Source: Bacteroidia bacterium
Lineage (GTDB): Bacteria > Bacteroidota > Bacteroidia > Bacteroidales > CAJPTX01
Direction of reading: 5' to 3'
Length of the DNA stretch: 64,000 nucleotides
Assembly: GCA_905373475.1 (NCBI GenBank)
Contig: CAJPTC010000005.1
Span: 27,796 to 91,795, forward strand
Shown here: positions 43,449 to 50,652 of the stretch, in pieces
Layout: every line of letters begins with the position of its first letter
Numbering within the stretch: the first letter of the stretch is position 1
Program-made: the position numbers and the translations under genes
The notes under the pieces: generated by a model
Database searches by the model: none
Seen by the model: the letters and a program-made list of their open reading frames with translations, nothing else
What the model was told of the DNA's origin: nothing

Positions 43449-44267
43449 TTAGAGTTTTATGTAATAGACGAACGAGATACCGCCTGCTTGTGTTGCAAGA
43501 CGTTCGAAACTCTGGATAAATGGTCGCGAGAAATCGTGACGCAAAAGAAAATCGGGCGATACTGCGCCGTAAAAACGTTTCTGTTTCGGTAATAAATTGA
43601 GAAAATCGTGCTCGTACCACAGAGTAAGCGCAAATTGCGATTTGTAGCGTGCTCCTATATGAACTCCGAGCCCGAAATTAAGCGGGAAGATGTGATCCTT
43701 TGCGTCAAACCCAACGTTGAGGTCGTGCGACTGCGTGCCTTCGCTAAGCTCGAGTTCCATACGCCCTGTTGCTTCTATTTGTGGGATCATGCCGATGCCT
43801 CCGTAGAAATCCCAGTCAAAACCGACACGTTTCACGTAGTTCGCATAGAGCGATAGGTTGACAGACATGAGGCGGATTTTCGTTGTTACAGGTATCCCCG
43901 TACCGCCATACGCCCCGAATTGGGTATCTACTGTTCCCCCTTTCCAACTACCAAGGGCTGAGATTTGAAACTCAAAGTCGTCGTTAATAGGAACGAGCAT
44001 ATCAAAACCGTAGTGGTAACCTACGTAGGGCGTGCTGATTTCGGCACTAGAACCTACGCGCAAAAAGGAGATCTGCCCTCCAAGCATAGCGCCAATGCGT
44101 AGGTCGCGCATGGTGGTAGTTGTTTCGCCACGACGGACGGCACGAAGATTCGAGCGCTCGTGACCGCTACTAAGGGTTGGATATGAAAAGAGCAAACAGA
44201 GCAGAAAAACAGGAGCACATAGGCTTGTAAACCTGCGCAAGTGTTGCCTTACTTTATTTCCTCTCAT
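43449..44267 (-). CDS. predicted outer-membrane beta-barrel protein (PorT-like/porin-family fold)
   Basis: A 272-residue protein. The signal peptide is long (FTSLCAPVFLLCLLFSYPTLSSG). Strand pattern: LRIGAMLGGQISFL, VGYHYGFDMLVPI, FEFQISALGSWKGG, VNLSLYANYVKRVG, and final GGISFVYYIKL. The overall layout suits an eight-stranded barrel. No specific family was confirmed. It lies 33 bp upstream of the SiaB-like gene and may share its transcript. Confidence 0.6.
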   Translation of the reverse strand: MRGNKVRQHLRRFTSLCAPVFLLCLLFSYPTLSSGHERSNLRAVRRGETTTTMRDLRIGAMLGGQISFLRVGSSAEISTPYVGYHYGFDMLVPINDDFEFQISALGSWKGGTVDTQFGAYGGTGIPVTTKIRLMSVNLSLYANYVKRVGFDWDFYGGIGMIPQIEATGRMELELSEGTQSHDLNVGFDAKDHIFPLNFGLGVHIGARYKSQFALTLWYEHDFLNLLPKQKRFYGAVSPDFLLRHDFSRPFIQSFERLATQAGGISFVYYIKL

Positions 44268-44301
44268 CGCCTAAAAAGCACCATACACCTCTTAACACAC
44301 C

Positions 44302-44309
44302 CAAAAGTA
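44302..44309 (-). promoter_or_regulatory. -7 box (TACTTTTG) for the outer-membrane protein/SiaBC unit
   Basis: Exact TAnnTTTG match 34 bp upstream of the ATG at 44267. Confidence 0.45.
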
Positions 44310-44367
44310 TCAATTTTCTGCGATATAGGCTGAAATGAAACCCAAAGGAGCTGTGGCGTAACCGAGT

Positions 44368-44405
44368 GCGAAAATGGGCATATAAATAGAAATGCCTATA
44401 TTCGC
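44368..44405. repeat. 14-bp-arm imperfect inverted repeat
   Basis: GCGAAAATGGGCAT pairs with ATGCCTATATTCGC (one mismatch, one wobble) around a 10-base AT-rich loop. It lacks a following U-run. Possible operator or RNA structure in the divergent region. Confidence 0.45.
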
Positions 44406-44618
44406 AAAGAAGTAGTGTGCGAGTGCAGAATGTCTGTTAGAACACCATGGGTAGAGTTGTAAGGAGCAAAGAGATAGCATGCGTAAGGGATGCGCAGCCT
44501 GTTGTCTTGGCGCGTCTCTGGTGCAGTGGCATATCCTATCGAGATGTTCTTGGGCGTGTTCGACGACGCTTCTGCACCCCTGAGTTTATAAACATCCGAC
44601 CCTATCAATCATTGTTTT

Positions 44619-45341
44619 ATGCCTTATCGTAGACTTCCGAATACTGATTTAGCACGGCTGCGTGCCATGAAAACGGCCTACCAAATGGGGCGTGAGATAC
44701 ATCCCACAGCATTAGCCTTTACGCAGAGTACCTATACGAAGCTCGAACTCTTTATCAATTCGTTTGAGACGGCAGTACAGCAGTATCGCGAAGCCTACAA
44801 CAGACAGGCCGAAAGCAGTGCCATATATATTCCCATTGCCCAAAAAGCACGCCTGTATGTATCGCATTTCATCCAAGTGGTGAATATGGCCGTGCTACGC
44901 GGCGAATTGAAGCCGAATGTTCGTACCTATTACCAACTCCCTGTTGACGAGGGGAAGTTGCCGCCATTAGCTTCCGATCAGGAGGTTATTGATTGGGGGC
45001 AAAAAATAATACAGGGCGAGTTTCAGCGTACCAGCGAAGGGCGACCCCCGATAATGAATCCGACAATTGCGCTGGTAAAAGTGCACTACGAAAAGTTCGT
45101 GGATCTTTATACTCGGCATCGGGTACTTCAGCAGAATACTGTTCGTACCCGCTCCGAGCTAGATGCGCTCCGCGAAACGGCAGACCAGATCATTCTCGCT
45201 ATTTGGGATGAGGTGGAGGAGCATTTTAAGGGACTCACGCCAGAGGAGTCGCGTGCCAAAGCCTCGCAATATGGAATTATTTATGTATTCCGTAAGAGTG
45301 AACGGAGTGCGATGCCCGAGTCGGTGAGTCCTAGCGTCTAG
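44619..45341 (+). CDS. conserved-looking hypothetical protein, mostly helical
   Basis: A 240-residue soluble protein without signal peptide or membrane segment (MPYRRLPNTDLARLRAMKTAYQM). It is helical throughout, with charged heptad-like stretches (YEKFVDLYTRHRVLQQNTVRTRSELDALRETADQII, EEVEEHF). I do not recognise the family. A terminator follows 32 bp after the stop. Confidence 0.6.
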   Translation: MPYRRLPNTDLARLRAMKTAYQMGREIHPTALAFTQSTYTKLELFINSFETAVQQYREAYNRQAESSAIYIPIAQKARLYVSHFIQVVNMAVLRGELKPNVRTYYQLPVDEGKLPPLASDQEVIDWGQKIIQGEFQRTSEGRPPIMNPTIALVKVHYEKFVDLYTRHRVLQQNTVRTRSELDALRETADQIILAIWDEVEEHFKGLTPEESRAKASQYGIIYVFRKSERSAMPESVSPSV

Positions 45342-45372
45342 GAATAGTTCTTGTTTCGCTCGTGTTCATTTT

Positions 45373-45392
45373 CGGACGTTTGTCCGTTTTTT
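45373..45392 (+). terminator. terminator after the helical hypothetical gene
   Basis: CGGAC / GTCCG stem with a GTTT loop, then T6. Confidence 0.85.
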
Positions 45393-45517
45393 AAGCTTTC
45401 GTTTCCGTTGGCTTTTTTCTGCAATACACAGATATACTGCGTATTGCCTCTATTATTCCAGACTTTCTTTCTTTGGCATTTTATTCGTTGTATCTGCGTG
45501 TAGCAACTGTTAGAGAA

Positions 45518-46990
45518 ATGTCTAAAAAAATATACCTCGTTGTTCTAGGAGTTCTTCTGGCATTAAGTTCACTGGCTGAAGTGCGCGATTTTAGCATGGA
45601 GAAGGCCATTTTGTTGGCTCGTACGCAGTCGGTTTCTGCCGCTACTTCGCGGAACCGTCTTCGCGCTGCTTATTGGCGCTATGTAGCTAACAGGGCAACG
45701 CTATTGCCAGAACTCTCTTTTACGGGTACACTGCCCGACTTTAAGCGGGGGTACAATCTTTACCAAAATGCACAAGGAGGTTATCAGTTTGTGCGTACCA
45801 ATGTAATGCAACTTAGTGGCGAGCTTTCAGTGGTGCAGAATATCCCTTGGACGGGGGGGACGATCGGGCTTTCCTCTTCGCTCGAGCGTGTAGAGACGTA
45901 TGGCACAAACTCTTCGCAACGCTTTTTGAGTGTACCGATACGGCTTACGCTTACACAACCCATTTTTGGCGTAAATACATTTCGGTGGGAGAATAAGATA
46001 GAACCAATCCGATACAAGGAGGCGCAACAGGTCTATCTGAACGAGGTAGAGCAAACAACGCGAGAGGTTATTAAGCGTTATTTCGATCTCCTCATTGCAC
46101 AGGAGACGCTTCTCTCTGCGCAGCAAAATGAAGTCAATGCTCGGAAGTTGTATGACATAGCACAAGTACGGCGGCAGAATGGTGAGATCTCGCTGAATGA
46201 TGAACGACGCCTGCAACTCAATTTACTCAATGCGACTTCTACGCGCACTGCCGAGGAGACCAACTGGCGCGCTCAGCTTTTTCGTTTGCAGAGTTATTTG
46301 GGGTTGCCGAGTGGCGACACGCTGGTTGCAGTAATACCCGAGATGCTTGCACATGCTCAGCTTCAGTTTGACGAAGTGTATCAGTATGCCAATACCAACA
46401 ATTCTTTTCAGCGCTACGCTGCACGCGAGCGTCTGGAGGCGGACTATGCGGTTGCGAAAGCCAAAGGGAAGCGCTACGGGATTAACCTCTTTGCGAGCGT
46501 AGGCTACACAGGACAGGAGGAGAGACTACGTAGCAGTTATGAGCAGTTGATAGATAACCAAGAGGTGCGCATTGGGGTGAGTGTGCCGATTTTAGATTGG
46601 GGGAAACGTAAGGGGCAGGTTAAGACCGCGGAGTGGAATAGAGAGGTTGTAGAAACACAATTACAGCGCGAAGCACAAACCTTTCAGCAGGATATCTATA
46701 TCCTCGTAGAGCGATACAACAATCAGCAATTTCAGCTGCAAGTGGCCGAGAAGTCGGACTCTATTGCACAGCTGCGTTATCAGACTTCCATCGAAGTATT
46801 TTTACTTGGGAAAATTGGCGTTCTTGAACTCAACGACGCGCAGCAATCGAAGGACAACGCTCGTATTCAGCGTATCAGACAGTTGTGGCAATTCTGGGAC
46901 TATTTCTACCGCGTGCGGGCGCTTACTTTACACGATTTTACGGGCATACTCCCCATAGACAACGAAATAGAGGAAATTGTACGTCGTTGA
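45518..46990 (+). CDS. TolC-family outer-membrane efflux protein
   Basis: A 490-residue protein with a signal peptide (KIYLVVLGVLLALSSLA). The two-fold helical repeat of the TolC family is visible: FSMEKAILLARTQSVSAATSRNRLRAAYWRY at the start, RVETYG, QPIFGVN, and in the second half NNSFQRYAARERLEADYAVAKAKGKRYGINLFASVGY and VSVPILDWGKRKGQVKTAEWN. No inner-membrane pump or adaptor gene is adjacent. The ATG at 45518 begins the signal peptide. Confidence 0.85.
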   Translation: MSKKIYLVVLGVLLALSSLAEVRDFSMEKAILLARTQSVSAATSRNRLRAAYWRYVANRATLLPELSFTGTLPDFKRGYNLYQNAQGGYQFVRTNVMQLSGELSVVQNIPWTGGTIGLSSSLERVETYGTNSSQRFLSVPIRLTLTQPIFGVNTFRWENKIEPIRYKEAQQVYLNEVEQTTREVIKRYFDLLIAQETLLSAQQNEVNARKLYDIAQVRRQNGEISLNDERRLQLNLLNATSTRTAEETNWRAQLFRLQSYLGLPSGDTLVAVIPEMLAHAQLQFDEVYQYANTNNSFQRYAARERLEADYAVAKAKGKRYGINLFASVGYTGQEERLRSSYEQLIDNQEVRIGVSVPILDWGKRKGQVKTAEWNREVVETQLQREAQTFQQDIYILVERYNNQQFQLQVAEKSDSIAQLRYQTSIEVFLLGKIGVLELNDAQQSKDNARIQRIRQLWQFWDYFYRVRALTLHDFTGILPIDNEIEEIVRR

Positions 46991-47058
46991 AACACTCTAC
47001 CTTTGCTCTCGGTGGGCAGTATGTGTACGTAGCATTGCCCTCAGGAAAGAGGTAGAAT

Positions 47059-48192
47059 TTGTTGCGCTTTAGTCTTCTGAAAAAAGATGCCGAAACCTCG
47101 GCGCGGCTCGGTGTGTTGCACACAGCACATGGCGATGTGTCTACGCCGCGATTTATGCCCGTGGGTACGTTGGGCGGTGTAAAGGCTATTCTTCACGAAT
47201 CATTACGCACGCAGACCGATGCACAGTTCTTGCTCGGCAATACCTACCATTTGTATTTGCGCCCAGGGCTTTCTACGCTTCGCGCCGCAGGCGGTTTACA
47301 CGGCTTTTCGTCGTGGCAAGGGCCGCTTCTTACCGACTCAGGCGGCTTTCAAGTCTTCTCTCTTTCCAAGCAACGAAAACTGTCGGCATTCGGAGCGCGT
47401 TTCCGTTCGCACATTGACGGTGCGCCGCATATCTTTACCCCCGAACGTATCGTAGATATTCAGCGCATCATTGGGGCAGACATTATGATGGTGCTTGACG
47501 AATGCCCCCCAGGCGATGCAACCTATCGGTACGCTGCGCAGTCGTTAGAGCTAACGCTGCAATGGTTACAACGTTGTTTTTTGCAGTACCGTCGTACGGT
47601 GGGACTTTATGGTTACGAGCAAGCTCTTTTTCCCATTGTGCAAGGCGCATCCTATCTGGATCTTCGTACGCAAAGCGCTGAGGCGTGTATGCAGTACGAT
47701 GCCGCAGGCTATGCCATCGGAGGTTTGGCAGTAGGCGAACCCACGGAGGTGATGTATAAAGTACTCGAACACTTGCACCCCATTTTACCCGCAGAGCGCC
47801 CTCGTTATCTGATGGGGGTCGGTACGCCCGTGAATTTGGTAGAGGCTGTGGCGCGCGGTATTGATATGTTCGATTGTGTAATGCCTACGCGCAATGCGCG
47901 CAACGGGATGCTCTTTACGTGGGATGGAATCATAAATATTCGCAACTGGAAGTGGCGCAACGATTTCACCCCTCTTGACGCACAAAGCTCCCTCGAATGC
48001 GACCATAGCTATACGCGTGCCTATTTGCGTCATCTGTTCGTCTCGGGCGAGATGCTGGGGGCACAAATTGCCTCCCTACATAACATCGGATTTTATCTGT
48101 CGCTCATGCAAGAGATGCGCCAACAAATAGCAGCTGGTACTTTCGCTTCATGGCGCAAGACGGTTGTTCCTAAACTCGCACAACGACTATGA
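47059..48192 (+). CDS. tgt: queuine/preQ1 tRNA-ribosyltransferase, atypical zinc site
   Basis: A 377-residue enzyme exchanging guanine 34 for preQ1 in GUN-anticodon tRNAs. Catalytic motifs are intact: PVGTLGGVKAI, LGNTYHLYLRPG, LTDSGGFQVFSLS (nucleophile region), GGLAVGEP and GIDMFDCVMPTRNARNG. The zinc region normally reads CxCxxC plus a distant His; here it is SSLECD before HSYTRAYLRHL, leaving one displaced cysteine, while the LHN histidine remains. There is no ATG nearby, so a TTG start (47059 or 47062) must be used. The stop overlaps the lptG-type ATG by 4 bp. Confidence 0.93.
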   Translation: MLRFSLLKKDAETSARLGVLHTAHGDVSTPRFMPVGTLGGVKAILHESLRTQTDAQFLLGNTYHLYLRPGLSTLRAAGGLHGFSSWQGPLLTDSGGFQVFSLSKQRKLSAFGARFRSHIDGAPHIFTPERIVDIQRIIGADIMMVLDECPPGDATYRYAAQSLELTLQWLQRCFLQYRRTVGLYGYEQALFPIVQGASYLDLRTQSAEACMQYDAAGYAIGGLAVGEPTEVMYKVLEHLHPILPAERPRYLMGVGTPVNLVEAVARGIDMFDCVMPTRNARNGMLFTWDGIINIRNWKWRNDFTPLDAQSSLECDHSYTRAYLRHLFVSGEMLGAQIASLHNIGFYLSLMQEMRQQIAAGTFASWRKTVVPKLAQRL

Positions 48193-49286
48193 AACTCTCA
48201 ACGTTCCGTATTACCACACTAGACTGGTACATCATTCGCAAATTCCTCGGAACTTACTTTTTTGCCATTGCGCTAATTCTCTCCATTAGCATTGTATTCG
48301 ATATTGCAGAGAAGATTGACGATTTCATGTCAAAAGAAGCGCCGTTGCGCGAGATTGTGTTTGGCTATTATCTCAATTTTATTCCCTATTTCGCCAATCT
48401 TTTTAGCTCGCTGTTTATCTTTATCACGGTTATCTTCTTTACCTCTAAAATGGCTGCTCGGTGCGAAATTATCGCTATCCTGAGCAGTGGTATTAGTTTC
48501 CGGCGTTTGCTTTATCCCTATTTCCTCTCCGCTTTCTTTCTCTTCCTCCTCTCGATCTTCCTCTCCAACGTGGTTATCCCGCCTGCCAATCGCACGCGCA
48601 TAGACTTTATTCACAAATACGTTTCGCGCCCTAAGTACAACGACCAATACGACATGCACAAGCAGGTGCGCCCTGGTTTTTTTGTCTACATGGAGTCGTA
48701 TAGTCCCAATAGTCGTATCGGCTATCGATTGGCATTAGAAAGCTTTGAAGACGGGAAACTGCTATCGAAGCTACGTGCAAACTATGTAGAGTGGGACACC
48801 GTATCGCAGAAATGGCAGATGGGCAGCTACTACATTCGTCATTATACCGATTCGGGCGAAAGAATTGAACACGGTACGGGCTTAGATACCACCTTTTACC
48901 TCCAACCGAGCGATTTGGCGCATACCGATATGGACATAGAATCTATGAACTACCGACAGCTTAATCAGTACATTGCCGATCAGGAGTTGCAAGGTTCGAG
49001 CTATGTTAATGCCGCTTATGTTGAAAAATATAACCGAGTGGCACAGCCTTTTGCGGCATTCATTCTTACCCTGATAGGAGTATCGGTATCGGCGCGAAAA
49101 GTGCGTGGCGGGATGGGCAAACACTTAGGCTTTGGGTTAGGGTTGAGTTTCTCCTACATTCTCTTTATGCGTTTCAGTACAATGTTTGCCATAGGGAGTA
49201 CGCTGTCGCCACTCCTTGCGGTATGGCTTCCGAACATGATTTTTGCCATAGTAGCCGTTGTACTCTATCGGATGGCACCTAAGTAG
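48189..49286 (+). CDS. LptF/LptG family lipopolysaccharide export permease
   Basis: A 365-residue inner-membrane protein of the YjgP/YjgQ family. Three N-terminal membrane segments (FFAIALILSISIVFDIAEKIDD, LNFIPYFANLFSSLFIFITVIFF, the YFLSAFFLFLLSIFLSNVVIPPANR segment), a periplasmic beta-jellyroll region, and three C-terminal segments ending FAIVAVVLYRM. It should form part of the ABC transporter that pulls lipid A-based molecules from the inner membrane. Only one such gene is seen here. Confidence 0.9.
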   Translation: MKLSTFRITTLDWYIIRKFLGTYFFAIALILSISIVFDIAEKIDDFMSKEAPLREIVFGYYLNFIPYFANLFSSLFIFITVIFFTSKMAARCEIIAILSSGISFRRLLYPYFLSAFFLFLLSIFLSNVVIPPANRTRIDFIHKYVSRPKYNDQYDMHKQVRPGFFVYMESYSPNSRIGYRLALESFEDGKLLSKLRANYVEWDTVSQKWQMGSYYIRHYTDSGERIEHGTGLDTTFYLQPSDLAHTDMDIESMNYRQLNQYIADQELQGSSYVNAAYVEKYNRVAQPFAAFILTLIGVSVSARKVRGGMGKHLGFGLGLSFSYILFMRFSTMFAIGSTLSPLLAVWLPNMIFAIVAVVLYRMAPK

Positions 49287-49394
49287 AAAGAATTTTCACA
49301 GTAGAGATTCGGGCTTTCGTGTACGATAATTCGCCTTTGAAAGGTAAAAAACACAGATTAGCGGAAGAGGTAGGTAAAATTACCGAGTAAAAAT

Positions 49395-49425
49395 TTTGTT
49401 GTTGTCAAAGATTGTTCTACTTTTG
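49395..49425 (+). promoter_or_regulatory. full Bacteroidota promoter (-33 TTTG, N19, -7 TACTTTTG)
   Basis: TTTG at 49395-49398 and TACTTTTG at 49418-49425 are separated by 19 bp, the textbook spacing. Predicted transcription start near 49432. Confidence 0.75.
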
Positions 49426-49431
49426 TATCGC

Positions 49432-49502
49432 TAGTTATTTCTGGTTAGTTGTTTTTGTTAGGTTTAACCTCTGGGAGTCGGGTACTCTCGGAGGTTTTTT
49501 GT
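49432..49502 (+). ncRNA. candidate ~70-nt small RNA or attenuated leader
   Basis: A short unit bounded by the promoter above and a terminator at 49465-49502: AACCTC / GAGGTT outer stem, GAGT / ACTC inner stem, then T6. It contains no ATG frame. Either a free small RNA or a premature-termination leader controlling the gene at 49699. Confidence 0.5.
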
Positions 49503-49698
49503 TTTCTGCCCTGTAGCCCTGTGTGGTGTGGGCGATAGGATCTGTTCGCGTTTTAGGCAGATATATCTTGCTAGCCCCAAGGTACAGCGAGCAGTAGGAG
49601 TCTCTCTCAATTTGCCTTTCTTTTGGTTGTTTAGCTAAGCTGCTGTCGTGCGCTTGTTTGCTTTTAGTCGTACATTTACCGACTATTCTGTAACTACA

Positions 49699-50652
49699 AT
49701 GCGCCGACGTATTTATCTCTACCTCGCACTTTTGTTGCTCTCTTTGGTGGCAGTAGGGCTTTGGTTTTACAATAGCCGAAGCTGGAGCGATGCTGCGCAG
49801 CACGTGAATTTGTTGCCTCCACGCGACCAATTGCTTGAACTAAACCTTGTACGCGGACAGGATACTCTTAATCTTGTTCGTGAGGATGGGCGGTGGCGCG
49901 AAAAGCGAACCCAACGCCAAGCTACGGAAAATAGCATACAAACTCTGTTAGATTATTTTCAGCGCATTGAGGTGCGTTTCCCGATAAGTGGCGATGTGAC
50001 CGACGTGGTGCGGAATTTGCGAGATTCTGGGTTACAGGTGACGTTGCGTACCCCAGAGACGACGCAGAATTTCATTTTAGGGAGTAATACGGCAGGAGAA
50101 TTGGTACTCGCTTATAACAACAATTACTACTTGGTGCGCACAGCTGGTTTTGCGCGCTCTACGATATATGATCTTGCGCTCTCGGTTGATGCTTGGACAG
50201 AGAGGTCGCTCACCATACGTCGTCCGAGCGATTTGCAGACCATTTGGCTAATGTGGCCCAATGATGCTCGAAATTCTTTTTGCGTTCAGGTGCGCGACTC
50301 GCTCCATGTTGCGCTTCTGGATCTGGAGCAGTGCCACGAATTGGTGTATGATACGGTTCGTATGAGTGCTTTTCTGTATGCACTTACCACTTTGGAATTA
50401 GACGGCAATGCCGATACGATTCGCCGTGCAACGCAGACGCTTTTACGTGGCGCAGCATATCTGGTATCTCTTCGTCTTTTGCTTCGTGGGGAGAAAGATA
50501 CGCTTGCCTATAAACTCTTTCGAGCGCAAAGCGTCTATTCTAGTGCGAAGCGTGAATTGGGTTATTTATTGGTAAACGATACTGCGGTGCGTACCACTCC
50601 TCTCGTCTCGTGGGATGCCGTACTCACTACGCTAGGTGAAATAAAAAAATGA
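49699..50652 (+). CDS. DUF4340-like membrane-anchored protein
   Basis: A 317-residue protein with one N-terminal membrane segment (IYLYLALLLLSLVAVGLWFY) and an envelope-facing remainder. LLELNLVRGQDTLNLVREDGRWREKRTQRQATENSIQTLLDYFQRIEV resembles DUF4340 proteins, often linked to gliding/ABC-type export clusters in Bacteroidota, but no such cluster is here. It overlaps the next gene by 4 bp (ATGA), so the two products probably work together. Confidence 0.6.
   Translation: MRRRIYLYLALLLLSLVAVGLWFYNSRSWSDAAQHVNLLPPRDQLLELNLVRGQDTLNLVREDGRWREKRTQRQATENSIQTLLDYFQRIEVRFPISGDVTDVVRNLRDSGLQVTLRTPETTQNFILGSNTAGELVLAYNNNYYLVRTAGFARSTIYDLALSVDAWTERSLTIRRPSDLQTIWLMWPNDARNSFCVQVRDSLHVALLDLEQCHELVYDTVRMSAFLYALTTLELDGNADTIRRATQTLLRGAAYLVSLRLLLRGEKDTLAYKLFRAQSVYSSAKRELGYLLVNDTAVRTTPLVSWDAVLTTLGEIKK

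Larger units (their letters stand above)
44268..44618. other. 351-bp divergent interval
   Basis: It contains the -7 box at 44302-44309, a long imperfect inverted repeat at 44368-44405 and about 200 bp of plain sequence before the ATG at 44619. No gene was seen. Confidence 0.5.
49287..49698. other. 412-bp interval before the DUF4340-like gene
   Basis: It holds a strong promoter (49395-49425), a short transcript candidate and terminator (49432-49502), then about 195 bp of pyrimidine-rich leader with no convincing reading frame. Confidence 0.6.

Noticed and set aside
49435..49830. A 131-codon minus-strand frame across the leader of the DUF4340-like gene
   Set aside because: It overlaps a promoter-terminator unit and the true coding start, and its composition is not protein-like.
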